Shown here one piece after another: positions 43,239 to 52,799 of a stretch of DNA of 64,000 nt; positions within the stretch are counted from its first letter, which is position 1; every line of letters starts with the position of its first letter. Source of the stretch: Agreia sp. Leaf210. GTDB lineage: Bacteria; Actinomycetota; Actinomycetes; Actinomycetales; Microbacteriaceae. Location of the stretch: assembly GCF_001421485.1 (NCBI RefSeq), contig NZ_LMKK01000003.1, forward strand, positions 789,164 to 853,163, in the 5' to 3' direction. The notes below the pieces were generated by a model, which was given only the letters and a program-made list of their open reading frames with translations, was not told the origin of the DNA and did no database searches. Made by a program: the position numbers and the translations under genes.

Positions 43239-44324
43239 ATGCCTCGCACCTGGCACCGTTGGATCCCCGCAGCAGCAGCTCCCGTCGTGGTGGGCGCCGT
43301 CGTCCTGGGCGGAGTCTTCGCAAGCAGTGCGTCCGCCGATCCGGCGGACAAGACGCCGCAGCAGGTTCTCGAGCTCGCCGCCTCGAGCACGGTGGAGACG
43401 TTCTCGGGCACGATCGAGCAGTCGTCGAACCTCGGCCTGCCCGACGCATCCGGGCTCGGCGGCGCCGGCTCGTCTGGAGCATCCGACGACAGCGAACTCT
43501 CCTCAGCACTCGAGTTGCTCACCGCCTCGCACACGCTGCGTGTCTACGTCGACGGCCCCACCAAGAGCCGGGTGCAGATCCTTGACGACATGGCGGAGCG
43601 CGACGCGATCCGCAATGGCGACGATCTCTGGCTCTACGACTCGAGTGACGCCTCGGCCGCGCATTCCACTCTGCCGGCCGACACATCCACGTCGCCCGAG
43701 ACGCCCTCAGAAGAGCTCACCCCCGCAGAACTCGCCACGAGATTCCTCGACGCGGTCGACCCGAGCACCGATGTCACGGTCGGAGATCCGGTGAAGGTCG
43801 CCGGCCGCGCCGCCTACGACCTGATCCTCACCCCCGACAGCTCGGCGACTCTCGTCTCGCGCGTCGACATCGCCGTCGATGCCGACACCGGGCTTCCGCT
43901 CAGCGTCGACGTCTTCGCGCAGGGCTCGTCCGACCCGGCATTCCGCGTAGCTTTCAGCTCGCTCTCGCTCGATACTCCTTCTGCCGACCTGTTCGACTTC
44001 ACTCCCCCGGCCGGCACCGATGTCGCAGAGAAGACGCTCCCGAGCCGCGATGAGGCGGCCTCACACGATGGCGCCACACCGGATGCCGGTTCGCACCCGC
44101 AGCCGACCGTCACGGGAACGGGATGGGACACCATCGTCGAACTGCCCGCGACAGCCGGTGCACCCGCGCCGAGCGACTCGTCGATGCTGTCCCAGCTGCT
44201 GACTCCGGTCGAGGGCGGTCGCGTGCTGCAGACCACGCTGCTCACCGTGCTCATCACCGATGACGGCCGCGTTCTCGCCGGCGCAGTGCCGGTCGACAGC
44301 CTCCTGGCTGCAGCCGCGCAGTGA
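43239..44324 (+). CDS. LolA/RseB-like secreted protein (DUF2092-like)
   Basis: A 361-residue exported protein with a signal segment (about 8-33, AAAAPVVVGAVVLGGVFASS). The mature domain resembles the LolA/RseB open beta-barrel that binds lipid acyl chains: STVETFSGTIEQSSNLGL, RVYVDGPTKSRVQIL, LWLYDSSDASAAHSTLPAD and AAYDLILTPDSS. Actinobacterial versions are of unknown function. AAAGGTGG 7 nt before the ATG. Its stop overlaps the start of the ABC ATPase gene (GTGA), coupling a lipid-binding-like protein to a transporter. Confidence 0.78.
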   Translation: MPRTWHRWIPAAAAPVVVGAVVLGGVFASSASADPADKTPQQVLELAASSTVETFSGTIEQSSNLGLPDASGLGGAGSSGASDDSELSSALELLTASHTLRVYVDGPTKSRVQILDDMAERDAIRNGDDLWLYDSSDASAAHSTLPADTSTSPETPSEELTPAELATRFLDAVDPSTDVTVGDPVKVAGRAAYDLILTPDSSATLVSRVDIAVDADTGLPLSVDVFAQGSSDPAFRVAFSSLSLDTPSADLFDFTPPAGTDVAEKTLPSRDEAASHDGATPDAGSHPQPTVTGTGWDTIVELPATAGAPAPSDSSMLSQLLTPVEGGRVLQTTLLTVLITDDGRVLAGAVPVDSLLAAAAQ

Positions 44325-45334
44325 CCTCACGTTCCATCGCGAACCCGTCTGAGCTCGCGATCGAGACCACAGCGCTGACCAAGCGGTTCGGGCGTCAGAC
44401 GGTGGTCGACGACCTGGCGCTGTCGGTTCCTCGTGGGTCGGTCTTCGGCTTTCTCGGTCCGAACGGCTCGGGCAAGACCACGACGATCCGCATGCTGCTC
44501 GGCCTGGCCCAGGCCAGCGCCGGCGACATCTCTCTGCTGGGCGAGCGCATGCCGCAGCGATTAGGAGCAGTGCTGCCGCAGGTCGGTGCCCTGATCGAAG
44601 GTCCGGGCTTCTACCCGTTTCTCTCCGGTGCGGCCAATCTGCGTCGTCTGGATTCCGCAGACGGTTTCGCCCCGAGTCGAACGCGCTCCGATCGCGTCGC
44701 TCGGGCCCTCGAGAGGGTCGGATTGAGCCACGCCGCCGACAAGAAGGTGAAGGCGTATTCACTCGGAATGAAGCAGCGCTTGGGAATCGCCAACGCACTC
44801 CTCGCCCCGCGCGATCTGATCGTGCTCGACGAACCGACCAATGGGCTCGACCCGCAGGGCACCCGCGAGGTGCGCAGTCTCATCCGGTCGCTCGCCGACG
44901 AGGGAACGACGGTCTTCGTGTCGAGCCACCTGCTGGCCGAGATCGAGCAGATGTGCACCCATGCCGCGGTCATGCGTGCGGGCCGACTCATGGCGCAGGG
45001 AACGCTCGATGAGCTGCGCTCGGCCGGCACGACCCGCGTGAGCGTGACGACGCCCGATGCCGAGGCCGCCGCCCGAGTCCTGCTCGCGCTGGGGCTCGAC
45101 ACCGGGCATCCGGATGCGTCGGGCCCGGTCGCTGGATCAACCGTCGGCCCCGCTTCGACAGCGTTGCCAGGCACCGTCGTCACTGCCACGCTGCCCGAGG
45201 CCGTCGCACCGGAGGACATCGTCGCCGCGCTGGTCGCCGCGCAGGTGCGCGTGCGCGGCTTCAGCGTCGATCACGCGTCGCTCGAAGACCTCTTCGTGGC
45301 GCTGACCGGCGAGGGATTCGATGTCGTCCAATAA
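44321..45334 (+). CDS. ABC transporter ATP-binding protein (CcmA/DrrA type)
   Basis: A 337-residue ATPase: Walker A GPNGSGKTTTI near residue 45, the signature YSLGMKQRLGIANALL near 145, Walker B LIVLDEPTNGLDPQGT, and an H-loop in TVFVSSHLLAEIEQM. The C-terminal ~100 residues are the DrrA-like extension ending EDLFVALTGEG. GTG start at 44321 overlapping the upstream stop. Pairs with the ABC-2 permease encoded next, overlapping by 14 nt. Probable exporter; substrate unknown. Confidence 0.92.
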   Translation: MTSRSIANPSELAIETTALTKRFGRQTVVDDLALSVPRGSVFGFLGPNGSGKTTTIRMLLGLAQASAGDISLLGERMPQRLGAVLPQVGALIEGPGFYPFLSGAANLRRLDSADGFAPSRTRSDRVARALERVGLSHAADKKVKAYSLGMKQRLGIANALLAPRDLIVLDEPTNGLDPQGTREVRSLIRSLADEGTTVFVSSHLLAEIEQMCTHAAVMRAGRLMAQGTLDELRSAGTTRVSVTTPDAEAAARVLLALGLDTGHPDASGPVAGSTVGPASTALPGTVVTATLPEAVAPEDIVAALVAAQVRVRGFSVDHASLEDLFVALTGEGFDVVQ

Positions 45335-46199
45335 CGGTGCTGTAGCCGCCCGACGAGGCGTCGCAGAGCGCCGAGCCCGCCGTAGCCTCGGCCTGGGCTT
45401 TCTCGCCTCCGAGCTGGCCGTGCTGTTTCGCCGCCGACGCACGTGGGCGATGCTGCTCGCTCTCGCTGCAGTTCCCGTTCTCATCGCCGTCGCGGTGCGT
45501 CTCTCGTCGTCGGGATCGAGCGGCCGCGGGCCGGCCTTCATCGACAGCATCACGCAGAACGGCCTCTTCGTCGGAATCGCCGGGCTCACGATCGCCATCC
45601 CGCTCTTTCTGCCTCTGACGGTCGGTGTGGTGTCTGGAGACTCGATCGCGGGCGAGGCCAACACGGCGACGCTGCGCTATCTGCTGGTGTCGCCCGTCGG
45701 GCGCATCCGGCTGCTCGTGGTGAAGTATCTGGCGGCCGCCGTCTTCTGTCTTGCGGCGACGCTTACTCTGGCTGTCGCGGGCATTCTCATCGGAATCGCG
45801 CTCTTTCCGGTCGGACCGGTGACGCTGTTGTCGGGAGATACCGTGAGCATCGGCGACTCCCTCGTGCGATCGTTGCTCATCGCCCTCTACGCGACGGTGT
45901 CGCTGCTGGGGCTCTCGGCGATCGGCCTGTTCATCTCGACTCTCACCGACGCGCCAGTGGGAGCGATGGCCGCCACGGTCGTGCTCTCGATCGTGGCCCA
46001 GGTACTGGACTCGCTCTCCCAGACCGCGTGGCTGCATCCGTGGCTCTTCAGTCACTACTGGCTGAACTTCGCCGACATGCTGCGTCAACCCATCGAGTGG
46101 TCGTCGTTCGGTCAGAACGCGCTGCTGCAGCTCGGCTACGTCGTCGTCGTCGGAGCGCTCGCCTACGGGCGATTCTCGAGCAAAGACATCCTGTCTTAG
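45321..46199 (+). CDS. ABC-2 type transporter permease
   Basis: A 292-residue permease with six helices: a short basic N-terminus, ELAVLFRRRRTWAMLLAL before helix 1, then a family-typical GDSIAGEANTATLRYLLVSP loop coupling to the ATPase. Partner of the preceding ATPase. Its TAG stop (46197-46199) overlaps the TAA stop of the convergent DUF3054 gene (46198-46196), sharing TTAG. Confidence 0.88.
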   Translation: MSSNNGAVAARRGVAERRARRSLGLGFLASELAVLFRRRRTWAMLLALAAVPVLIAVAVRLSSSGSSGRGPAFIDSITQNGLFVGIAGLTIAIPLFLPLTVGVVSGDSIAGEANTATLRYLLVSPVGRIRLLVVKYLAAAVFCLAATLTLAVAGILIGIALFPVGPVTLLSGDTVSIGDSLVRSLLIALYATVSLLGLSAIGLFISTLTDAPVGAMAATVVLSIVAQVLDSLSQTAWLHPWLFSHYWLNFADMLRQPIEWSSFGQNALLQLGYVVVVGALAYGRFSSKDILS

Positions 46200-46582
46200 C
46201 GGTTCGTCCGCCGACGTGAGACCGCGGCGGCGATCAGGCGCCAGCCCAGCAAGAAGACAGCGAGCACGATGGCCGTCACGATCACGAACGACACGGCGAC
46301 CCCCTGCTCGCTGATGGCGCGCAGGGCCACACCGACGACCGCGGTGGATGCCCAGATCACGACGCCGGGATACGTCACGCCTCGTGGGAATCGCCAGGCG
46401 CGGGTGACGAGCCAGCCGATCGCGAGGCCGACGACGAATGGCCACGCGGTGTTCAGGCTTCCGACAACAGAGAAACCCTCGTCGTGGCTGCCTCGACCGA
46501 TGAGAACGAAGACGAGCACGAGAACGAGATCCGCAACGCCCGCCAGAGCAACGATCATGGGAGCACCTGCTGGTCTATTCAC
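46196..46582 (-). CDS. DUF3054 membrane protein
   Basis: A 128-residue protein with four membrane helices (ALAGVADLVLVLVFVLIG, TAWPFVVGLAIGWLVT, GVVIWASTAVVGVALRAI, FVIVTAIVLAVFLLGW). This matches DUF3054, widespread in actinobacteria and of unknown function. Nine nt downstream of the GNAT gene and likely cotranscribed with it. Confidence 0.82.
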   Translation of the reverse strand: MNRPAGAPMIVALAGVADLVLVLVFVLIGRGSHDEGFSVVGSLNTAWPFVVGLAIGWLVTRAWRFPRGVTYPGVVIWASTAVVGVALRAISEQGVAVSFVIVTAIVLAVFLLGWRLIAAAVSRRRTNR

Positions 46583-46591
46583 ACGATCAGT

Positions 46592-47269
46592 CTACGAAGC
46601 GACCGAGTGCTCGTTCGTCTTCGCCGGTCGCATCATGGCGGCAGGCGCGGCGTCGCGTAATCCCGGAATGAGGCCGAGCTCGTGAAAACCGTTGCGCCGA
46701 TAGAGGGCGCGGTTCTTCTCCGTCGACGACTCGAGATAGGCGGGGTGCCCGGAGGCATCGGCACGAGCGAGTCCATACGCGAGCAGCGCAGAGCCGACTC
46801 CGCGCCCGCGGGCCGACACAGACACGCCGATCTCGCCCAAGTACCAGTGCTGCATACCGGGGCGACACGTGCGGAGTGCATGCAACATCACGGCACCATT
46901 CACCAGGCCGAGCAATCCAAGGGCACGAACAAACCGTGGCAACTGTAGCGGAAAAAGCGTAAGCGACCCCGCGCACGGCGATTCCCAGACCGCCACGCCC
47001 AGCACGTCGCCCGTCGCGTCGGTGGCGACGTCCACCGTGCCGTGCTTCAGCGGACCGCTGAGCATCATCGCCTCGAACAGACTCCTGAGCCGACGTTCGC
47101 GCTCGGGGCCAGGCCCCGGAGGAAGAATGCTTTTCATCACGGGGTCGTCCACGAAGGCTGCGGCGAGAACACGGCCGGCGCTCGCAATGTGATGAGCCTC
47201 TGCGCGACTGACGGTGACGCTCAGGTCAGAGGGAGGGATAACGGTAGTCGACGAGGAAGGTGTGGTCAT
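46592..47269 (-). CDS. GNAT-family N-acetyltransferase
   Basis: A 225-residue acetyltransferase. The acetyl-CoA pyrophosphate loop is VSVSARGRGVGSALLAYGL near residue 158, preceded by the HWYLGEIGV strand and followed by YLESSTEKNRALYRRNGF, the motif B region. Acceptor unknown (small amine or drug). Divergent from a TetR gene with a perfect operator between the two, so probably under its control. Confidence 0.88.
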   Translation of the reverse strand: MTTPSSSTTVIPPSDLSVTVSRAEAHHIASAGRVLAAAFVDDPVMKSILPPGPGPERERRLRSLFEAMMLSGPLKHGTVDVATDATGDVLGVAVWESPCAGSLTLFPLQLPRFVRALGLLGLVNGAVMLHALRTCRPGMQHWYLGEIGVSVSARGRGVGSALLAYGLARADASGHPAYLESSTEKNRALYRRNGFHELGLIPGLRDAAPAAMMRPAKTNEHSVAS

Positions 47270-47288
47270 GCAACGACGCTAGCGTCTT

Positions 47289-47310
47289 GATTTGGCCACT
47301 TGGCCAAATC
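47289..47310. promoter_or_regulatory. Perfect TetR-type operator between GNAT and TetR genes
   Basis: GATTTGGCCA (47289-47298) and TGGCCAAATC (47301-47310) are exact inverted repeats separated by CT. The site lies 20 nt upstream of the GNAT start and 25 nt upstream of the TetR start, ideal for simultaneous autoregulation and repression of the acetyltransferase. Confidence 0.8.
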
Positions 47311-47334
47311 AGGACGAGTGTGTAGGTTTCTTCC

Positions 47335-47967
47335 ATGACTTCCCCAGAATCGACGCGGCGTTCCTATGAGTCGATCCAGGCGAGGCGCACTCAACTGCTG
47401 CAAGCGGCCGTCAGGGTCATGGGACGCATCGGAGTGGCCGCGGCATCGACAAGGGCCATCACGGCGGAGGCGGGGTTGCCCCACGGCTCGTTTCACTACT
47501 GCTTCGGCACCAAGGAGAAGCTGCTCGAAGAGCTCTTCAGACTCGAGGTGAACGACGTCGCCACGCAGCTCGCTTCTCACCTTCCGACATCAGGAACACT
47601 GCGCGAGAGCCTCGAGCTCACCCTCAGAGCAGAACTCGACAGGGTGAAGCGAGACCCCGACAGACAACGCGTGATGCTCGATCTCACCGCCACAGCACAC
47701 AGCATGCCGGCCCTCGCACAGCTTCCGGGCTGGGAGCATGATCGCTACCTGCAGATCGTTCGCGAAAACCTCGTTCCCTGGGTCGGAACGCATGATCACC
47801 GGGCAGAACGGTTGGCCGTTCTCGTCGTGGCCGGCATGCGGGGAATCATCGCGGCGTGGCTGGCGCGGGGGACGCATGACGACGGAGACGAAGCAGAACG
47901 CAGCATTCACGATCTCGCGCTCGCACTGGCGCTCTTCGAAGGCGACGCGTCGCCCACCGGTTACTGA
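47335..47967 (+). CDS. TetR-family transcriptional regulator
   Basis: A 210-residue regulator with N-terminal helix-turn-helix (about 16-60: RTQLLQAAVRVMGRIGVAAA, STRAITAEAGLPHGSFHYCF, GTKEKLLEELF) and a helical ligand-binding C-terminal part. Probably binds the perfect inverted repeat just upstream to control itself and the divergent GNAT gene. Converges on der; a hairpin terminator lies between. Confidence 0.9.
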   Translation: MTSPESTRRSYESIQARRTQLLQAAVRVMGRIGVAAASTRAITAEAGLPHGSFHYCFGTKEKLLEELFRLEVNDVATQLASHLPTSGTLRESLELTLRAELDRVKRDPDRQRVMLDLTATAHSMPALAQLPGWEHDRYLQIVRENLVPWVGTHDHRAERLAVLVVAGMRGIIAAWLARGTHDDGDEAERSIHDLALALALFEGDASPTGY

Positions 47968-47981
47968 CCCCGCACGCGCAA

Positions 47982-48015
47982 ACGCCGCCACCCGAATCGA
48001 ATCGGGTGACGGCGT
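47982..48015 (-). terminator. Terminator after der
   Basis: ACGCCG-x-CACCCGA (47982-47995) pairs with TCGGGTG-x-CGGCGT (48002-48015) with a 6-nt loop and one mismatch. Read on the minus strand a short T-run (GTTTGC) follows. It closes the long minus-strand cluster that ends with der and may also stop TetR transcription from the other side. Confidence 0.7.
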
Positions 48016-48028
48016 CGGGGCCTGACGG

Positions 48029-49573
48029 CTAGCGCTTGCGCTTCTCACGCACGCGCATGCTGACGATGATCGGCGATCCTTCGAAGCCGTAGACCTCGCG
48101 CAGTCGGCGCTGGATGTAGCGACGGTAGCCCGGGTCGAGGAACCCCGTCGTGAACAGCACGAATGTCGGCGGGCGACTCGACGCCTGCGTTCCGAACAGG
48201 ATGCGGGGCTGTTTTCCACCGCGCACGGGGTGCGGGTGGGCCGAGGTGAGCTCAGCGAGGAACGCGTTGAACTTGCCCGTCGGGAGGCGCGTGTCCCACG
48301 AGTCGAGCGCGAGCTCGAGGGCGGGGACGAGCTTCTCGAGGTGACGACCGGTCTTGGCCGACATGTTGACGCGGGGAGCCCACGACACGTGCGCCAGATC
48401 CTGTTCGATCTCACGCTCGAGGTAGCGACGACGTTCGTCGTCGAGCATGTCCCACTTGTTGAAGGCGAGCACCAGTGCGCGGCCGGACTCGAGGACGAGG
48501 TCGATGATCCGCACATCCTGCTCGCTGATGGGCTCGGTCACATCGATCATCACGACAGCGACTTCGGCCTTCTCGAGCGCCGCCGAGGTGCGCAGCGACG
48601 CGTAGAAGTCGGCACCCTGCTGCAGGTGCACCCGACGGCGGATGCCGGCGGTGTCGACGAAACGCCAGATGCGCCCGGCGATCTCGACCTGCTCGTCGAC
48701 CGGGTCGCGCGTGGTTCCGGCGAGCTCGTTGACGACGACGCGCTCCTCGCCGGCGGCCTTGTTCAGTAGCGACGATTTGCCCACGTTGGGGCGACCGAGA
48801 ATGGCCACACGACGCGGGCCGCCGACCTCCTGCTTCGCGACGGCGGAGACCTGAGGCAGGTCTTTCATGATGATGTCGAGCAGGTCGGCGACACCGCGAC
48901 CGTGCAGAGCCGACACGGGGTACGGCTCTCCGAGGCCCAGCGACCACAGCACAGAGGCGTTGGGTTCCTGGCGCAGGTCGTCGACCTTATTCGCAGCGAG
49001 ATAGACCGGCTTCTTCGCCTTGCGTAGCAGGCGGACGACGTGCTCGTCGGTCGACGTGGCACCGACGTTCGCGTCGACGACGAAGAGAACGGCGTCGGCC
49101 AGGTCGATCGCGATCTCGGCCTGCATGGCCACGGACGCGTTGATGCCCTTGGCGTCGGGTTCCCAGCCGCCCGTGTCGACGATCGTGAAGAAGCGGTCGG
49201 CCCACTCCGCCTTGTACGAGACGCGGTCGCGCGTGACACCGGGGGTGTCCTCGACCACGGCCTCGCGGCGTCCGAGGATGCGGTTCACGAGCGCGGACTT
49301 GCCGACGTTCGGCCGTCCCACGATCGCGAGCACAGGCAGCGCCGGCAGGTAGGTGATGGCGTCGGGGTCGTCGGTGGCGGCCTCGAGGATCTCGAGGTCG
49401 TCGTCATCGAGGTCGAAGTCGGCGAGACCCGCGCGCAGCGTCTCGGTGCGCGCCGAGATCAGCTCGTCGTCGAGGGTGCCGAGCCTGTCGAGCAGGGTCG
49501 GATCGGTGCCCTCGAAGTCGTCTTCGGAGTCGGTCATCGGGCTGGACGGGTTGGGAGCCTTTTTATCGGCCAT
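48029..49573 (-). CDS. der: Ribosome-assembly GTPase Der (EngA)
   Basis: A 514-residue double-GTPase needed for 50S subunit maturation. Two G domains show [14 protein letters not shown] and [14 protein letters not shown]; each has its G3/G4 motifs (VDTGG, AANKVD; VDTAG, AFNKWD). A KH-like domain ends the protein ([34 protein letters not shown]). An acidic N-terminal extension of ~75 residues precedes the first G domain, as in other actinobacteria. The ATG at 49573 has GAGGA 7 nt upstream and overlaps the cmk end by 11 nt. Last gene of the cluster. Confidence 0.96.
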   Translation of the reverse strand: MADKKAPNPSSPMTDSEDDFEGTDPTLLDRLGTLDDELISARTETLRAGLADFDLDDDDLEILEAATDDPDAITYLPALPVLAIVGRPNVGKSALVNRILGRREAVVEDTPGVTRDRVSYKAEWADRFFTIVDTGGWEPDAKGINASVAMQAEIAIDLADAVLFVVDANVGATSTDEHVVRLLRKAKKPVYLAANKVDDLRQEPNASVLWSLGLGEPYPVSALHGRGVADLLDIIMKDLPQVSAVAKQEVGGPRRVAILGRPNVGKSSLLNKAAGEERVVVNELAGTTRDPVDEQVEIAGRIWRFVDTAGIRRRVHLQQGADFYASLRTSAALEKAEVAVVMIDVTEPISEQDVRIIDLVLESGRALVLAFNKWDMLDDERRRYLEREIEQDLAHVSWAPRVNMSAKTGRHLEKLVPALELALDSWDTRLPTGKFNAFLAELTSAHPHPVRGGKQPRILFGTQASSRPPTFVLFTTGFLDPGYRRYIQRRLREVYGFEGSPIIVSMRVREKRKR

Positions 49574-50300
49574 GCGAGATCCTCGCTGTTTGAGTGTGGA
49601 CGATCTCGACCACCGCGTGAACGGTCTGGTCGAAGTCGAGTTCGGTTGAATCGAGGGTGAGAACACCATCGGCGGCGTTCATGAAATCGACGACTCGGGA
49701 GTCGGCCTGATCTCTGGACCGGAGCTGTTCACCCACGACGGCAGCACTCTGATCGGTCAGTTCCTTGGAACGCCTCGCCATTCTAGCCTCTTCTGACGCC
49801 GTCAGCAGGATTCTGACGGGCGCATCCGACGCGACCACCGTTGTGATGTCGCGACCCTCGACCACGATCCCGGGATTCGGGGTCGCACGGATGATGTGCC
49901 GGAACAGAGCCGTGAGCCCCGCCCGCACCTCGGGAACCTTCGAGATATGGCGCACGGCGTTCGTCACCCGCGGTTCCCGGATGGCGTCGGTGACGTCGAT
50001 CTCGCCTACCCGTACGAAGTAGTCGTCGGGCTCCGTGCCGATGTCGAGGTCGAACGTCTTCTGCGCCTCGATGGCGGCGGCCGGGTCCTCGAGGTCGATG
50101 CCGCGCTCCAGCAGACTCCAGGCCAGGGCGCGGTAGCAGGCACCCGAGTCGAGGTAGGCGTATCCGAGTGCGGCGGCGGCGGCCTTGCTCACACTCGACT
50201 TGCCGCTGCCGGCCGGGCCGTCGACGGCGACGACGAACGTCGTGCTCTCGTTGACATCGGCATTCTCGTGCTGCGTGTTCGTACGATCTGGCATCGTCAT
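49563..50300 (-). CDS. cmk: Cytidylate kinase
   Basis: A 245-residue (d)CMP kinase, converting CMP/dCMP to the diphosphates. P-loop [15 protein letters not shown], then [25 protein letters not shown] and the LID region with [13 protein letters not shown] overlaps the tyrA stop by four bases (ATGA). Overlaps der by 11 nt, so the three are coupled. Confidence 0.95.
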   Translation of the reverse strand: MTMPDRTNTQHENADVNESTTFVVAVDGPAGSGKSSVSKAAAAALGYAYLDSGACYRALAWSLLERGIDLEDPAAAIEAQKTFDLDIGTEPDDYFVRVGEIDVTDAIREPRVTNAVRHISKVPEVRAGLTALFRHIIRATPNPGIVVEGRDITTVVASDAPVRILLTASEEARMARRSKELTDQSAAVVGEQLRSRDQADSRVVDFMNAADGVLTLDSTELDFDQTVHAVVEIVHTQTARISHGR

Positions 50301-51379
50301 CCTGCAATCCTCCAGCCGCGTTGCGACAGTTCATCGGTGAGGCGCTGCACCGCTTCGGGCAGCACCGAGATCTCGGCGAGGCCGATCTGCGCTCCGGGCG
50401 AGTGCTCGAGGCGCAGATCCTCGAGGTTCACGTTCGCCTCGCCGATCTCCAGGAACAGCCTCGCCAGTTCGCCCGGCTTGTCGTCGACCATCACCACGAG
50501 CGACGAGTATCGCCGGTCGAGACCGTGCTTGCCCGGAATGCGAGCGACTCCCACGTTGCCTCCGGCGAGCTCCTCGTTGATGCGGCGCCGCGACGCGCCC
50601 TGCGAGGGGTGCTCGAGGGCGTCGATGAAGCGGTCGAGGTCGGCACGGAAGTCGCGCAGCACGTCGAGCACGGGGCCCGCGTTGGCGCCGAGGATCTGCA
50701 CCCAGAGCTCGGGATCGCTTGCTGCGATCCGCGTCACGTCGCGCAGGCCCTGCCCCGCGAGATTCACTGCGGCGTCGGGCGCATCGGAGAGTCTGCGGGC
50801 CATCACGCTCGAGATCACCTGGGGAACGTGCGATACCAGAGCGACCGATGCGTCGTGCTGCTCGGGACTCATCTCGACCAGGGTGGCACCGAGATCGAGG
50901 ATCAGGTCGTCGAGCAGCGCCGCCCGCTGGTAAGACACTCCCCCGTGATCGGCGACCACCCAGGGCCGCCCGAGGAACAGATCGGCCCGACCCGACAGCG
51001 GGCCGCCCCGCTCGCGTCCGGCGAGCGGGTGCGAGCCGATGTACCGCGAGACGTCGGCTCCGGATGCACGCAGCTCCTCGAGCGGCGCGAGTTTGACGCT
51101 GGCGACGTCGGTCACGAGAGCGTCGGGGTAGGCGAGGAGTTCCGCCGCGATGATCTGCGCGGTCACGTCGGGTGGAACGCAGACGACGATGATCCGGGGC
51201 GCATCGTCGGCACGGGCACCGCGACCGGCTCCATAGTCGATGGCGATGCTGAGGTTCGTCGGAGACGCGTCGGCGAGGATCACGTCGACGCCCCGGGCGC
51301 GCAGCCCGAGGCCGATACTGGTGCCGAGCAGTCCGACGCCGACGACGCGGACCTGGCCGTCGAGGCGCGATTCGACCAT
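50297..51379 (-). CDS. tyrA: Prephenate dehydrogenase with ACT domain
   Basis: A 360-residue enzyme of tyrosine synthesis, oxidising prephenate (or arogenate). The NAD(P) fold begins [19 protein letters not shown]; catalytic His motifs [13 protein letters not shown] and [11 protein letters not shown] follow; a C-terminal ACT domain ([20 protein letters not shown]) suggests feedback by tyrosine. Its position between rluB and cmk differs from M. tuberculosis, where tyrA lies elsewhere. Starts at 51379, three nt from the rluB stop. Confidence 0.94.
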   Translation of the reverse strand: MVESRLDGQVRVVGVGLLGTSIGLGLRARGVDVILADASPTNLSIAIDYGAGRGARADDAPRIIVVCVPPDVTAQIIAAELLAYPDALVTDVASVKLAPLEELRASGADVSRYIGSHPLAGRERGGPLSGRADLFLGRPWVVADHGGVSYQRAALLDDLILDLGATLVEMSPEQHDASVALVSHVPQVISSVMARRLSDAPDAAVNLAGQGLRDVTRIAASDPELWVQILGANAGPVLDVLRDFRADLDRFIDALEHPSQGASRRRINEELAGGNVGVARIPGKHGLDRRYSSLVVMVDDKPGELARLFLEIGEANVNLEDLRLEHSPGAQIGLAEISVLPEAVQRLTDELSQRGWRIAG

Positions 51380-51382
51380 GGT

Positions 51383-52192
51383 CTACTCCCCCGATTCCGG
51401 CGACGCAGCGGGCGGGATCGAGTCGTTGGAGCGTGACAGGGTGAGGATCTGGCCCAACTCTGCACCGCTGAGCTCCCTCATCGCCCCGGATCGGAGGTTG
51501 CCGAGGTGAAGGGGGCCGAACGAGCGCCGAACGAGGTCGACCACAGGGTGACCGACCTCTTTGAGCATGCGCCGCACGATCCGGTTGCGACCGGAGTGCA
51601 ACGTGATCTCGATCAGACTGAACCCGTTCGAGGTCTCGAGCAATCGCGCCTTGTCGGCCGCGATCGGGCCATCCTCCAGCTCGAGACCGCTCGTCAGTCG
51701 TTGCACCGTCTGCGGCGTCATGGCCCCGCGGACCTTGGCGATGTAGGTCTTCATCACGCCGAACGAGGGATGGGCGAGAACATGCGCAAGATCACCGTCG
51801 TTGGTGAGGATCAGCAGACCAGACGTCTCGGCATCGAGGCGGCCCACGTTGAACAGTCGCTCCTCGTACTGCTCTGTGAACTCGCGCAGATCCGGCCGGC
51901 CGTTCTCGTCGGCGAGGCTCGACACGACCCCGACGGGCTTGTTGAGCATGACGTAGCGCTTCGACTGATCGAGCTGGATGGCGACATTGTCGACGGCCAG
52001 CTTGTCGACGGCCGGATCGATCCGTCGCCCCGGCTCGCGCACGACCTGGCCGTTCACCCGCACACGGCCGGCGGCGATCAGCTCCTCGGAGGCGCGACGC
52101 GAGGCCACTCCGGCAGCCGCCATCACCTTCTGCAGACGGATGCCCGTCTCGTCGGGTGTGGCGGGCGCCTGTGCATCGTCAAAGTCGTTCAT
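51383..52192 (-). CDS. rluB: 23S rRNA pseudouridine synthase (RluB/RsuA family)
   Basis: A 269-residue enzyme isomerising a uridine in 23S rRNA. N-terminal S4 RNA-binding domain (GIRLQKVMAAAGVASRRASE), then the synthase domain with catalytic Asp in VGRLDAETSGLLILTNDG and RMLKEVGHPVVDLVRRSFG. The ATG at 52192 overlaps the end of scpB by 14 nt. Cluster position matches Rv1711. Confidence 0.93.
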   Translation of the reverse strand: MNDFDDAQAPATPDETGIRLQKVMAAAGVASRRASEELIAAGRVRVNGQVVREPGRRIDPAVDKLAVDNVAIQLDQSKRYVMLNKPVGVVSSLADENGRPDLREFTEQYEERLFNVGRLDAETSGLLILTNDGDLAHVLAHPSFGVMKTYIAKVRGAMTPQTVQRLTSGLELEDGPIAADKARLLETSNGFSLIEITLHSGRNRIVRRMLKEVGHPVVDLVRRSFGPLHLGNLRSGAMRELSGAELGQILTLSRSNDSIPPAASPESGE

Positions 52193-52799
52193 CAAAGCCT
52201 TCCGCGCCGTCTGCGAGCAGCGGCGAAATCGGTGGGAGTTCATCGAGGGAGTTGAGGCCCAACTGGGTGAGCACGAGATCGGTCGTGCCGTAGAGGATCG
52301 CGTGCGTCTCGGCATCGGTCGAGACCTCGGTGATGAGCCCTCTGCCGAGCAGGGTTCGCACGACGGAATCGACATTCACCGCACGGATCGAGGCGATGGA
52401 CCCGCGAGAGATCGGCTGTTTGTAAGCGATCACGGCAAGAGTCTCGAGGGCGGCCTGACTCAGCCGTGACGGGTTCTGCGTCGAGACGAAGTCGGTGACC
52501 ACGTAGTCGTAATCGGCGCGGACGTAGAGCCGCCACCCGCCACCGACCTCGCGCAACTCGAAGCCACGCCGGATCGATCCGCCCACGCCGTCGAAATCAT
52601 CGACGAGTCGTTCGATGGCCTGCCGCACGACGGCTACGGGGCGTGAGACCACCGTGGCGAGAGCGACGAGGCTCTGCGGCTCGTCGGCGACCATGAGGAT
52701 TGCCTCGAGCGCGCGGTCGACATCGGCGACCACGACGGGCGCGGGCGCGGCAGGGTCGTCGGCGGCGGGGAGGTCCTCGATCGAGGTGTCAGTTGTCAT
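52179..52799 (-). CDS. scpB: Segregation/condensation protein B
   Basis: A 206-residue kleisin-associated subunit of the SMC condensin. Two winged-helix domains are visible: one at ~28-105 (ALEAILMVADEPQSLVALAT) and one at ~110-185 with the very conserved ALETLAVIAYKQPISRGSIA. N-terminal ~25 residues are Ala/Pro-rich. Overlaps scpA by 11 nt and rluB by 14. Confidence 0.95.
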   Translation of the reverse strand: MTTDTSIEDLPAADDPAAPAPVVVADVDRALEAILMVADEPQSLVALATVVSRPVAVVRQAIERLVDDFDGVGGSIRRGFELREVGGGWRLYVRADYDYVVTDFVSTQNPSRLSQAALETLAVIAYKQPISRGSIASIRAVNVDSVVRTLLGRGLITEVSTDAETHAILYGTTDLVLTQLGLNSLDELPPISPLLADGAEGFDERL

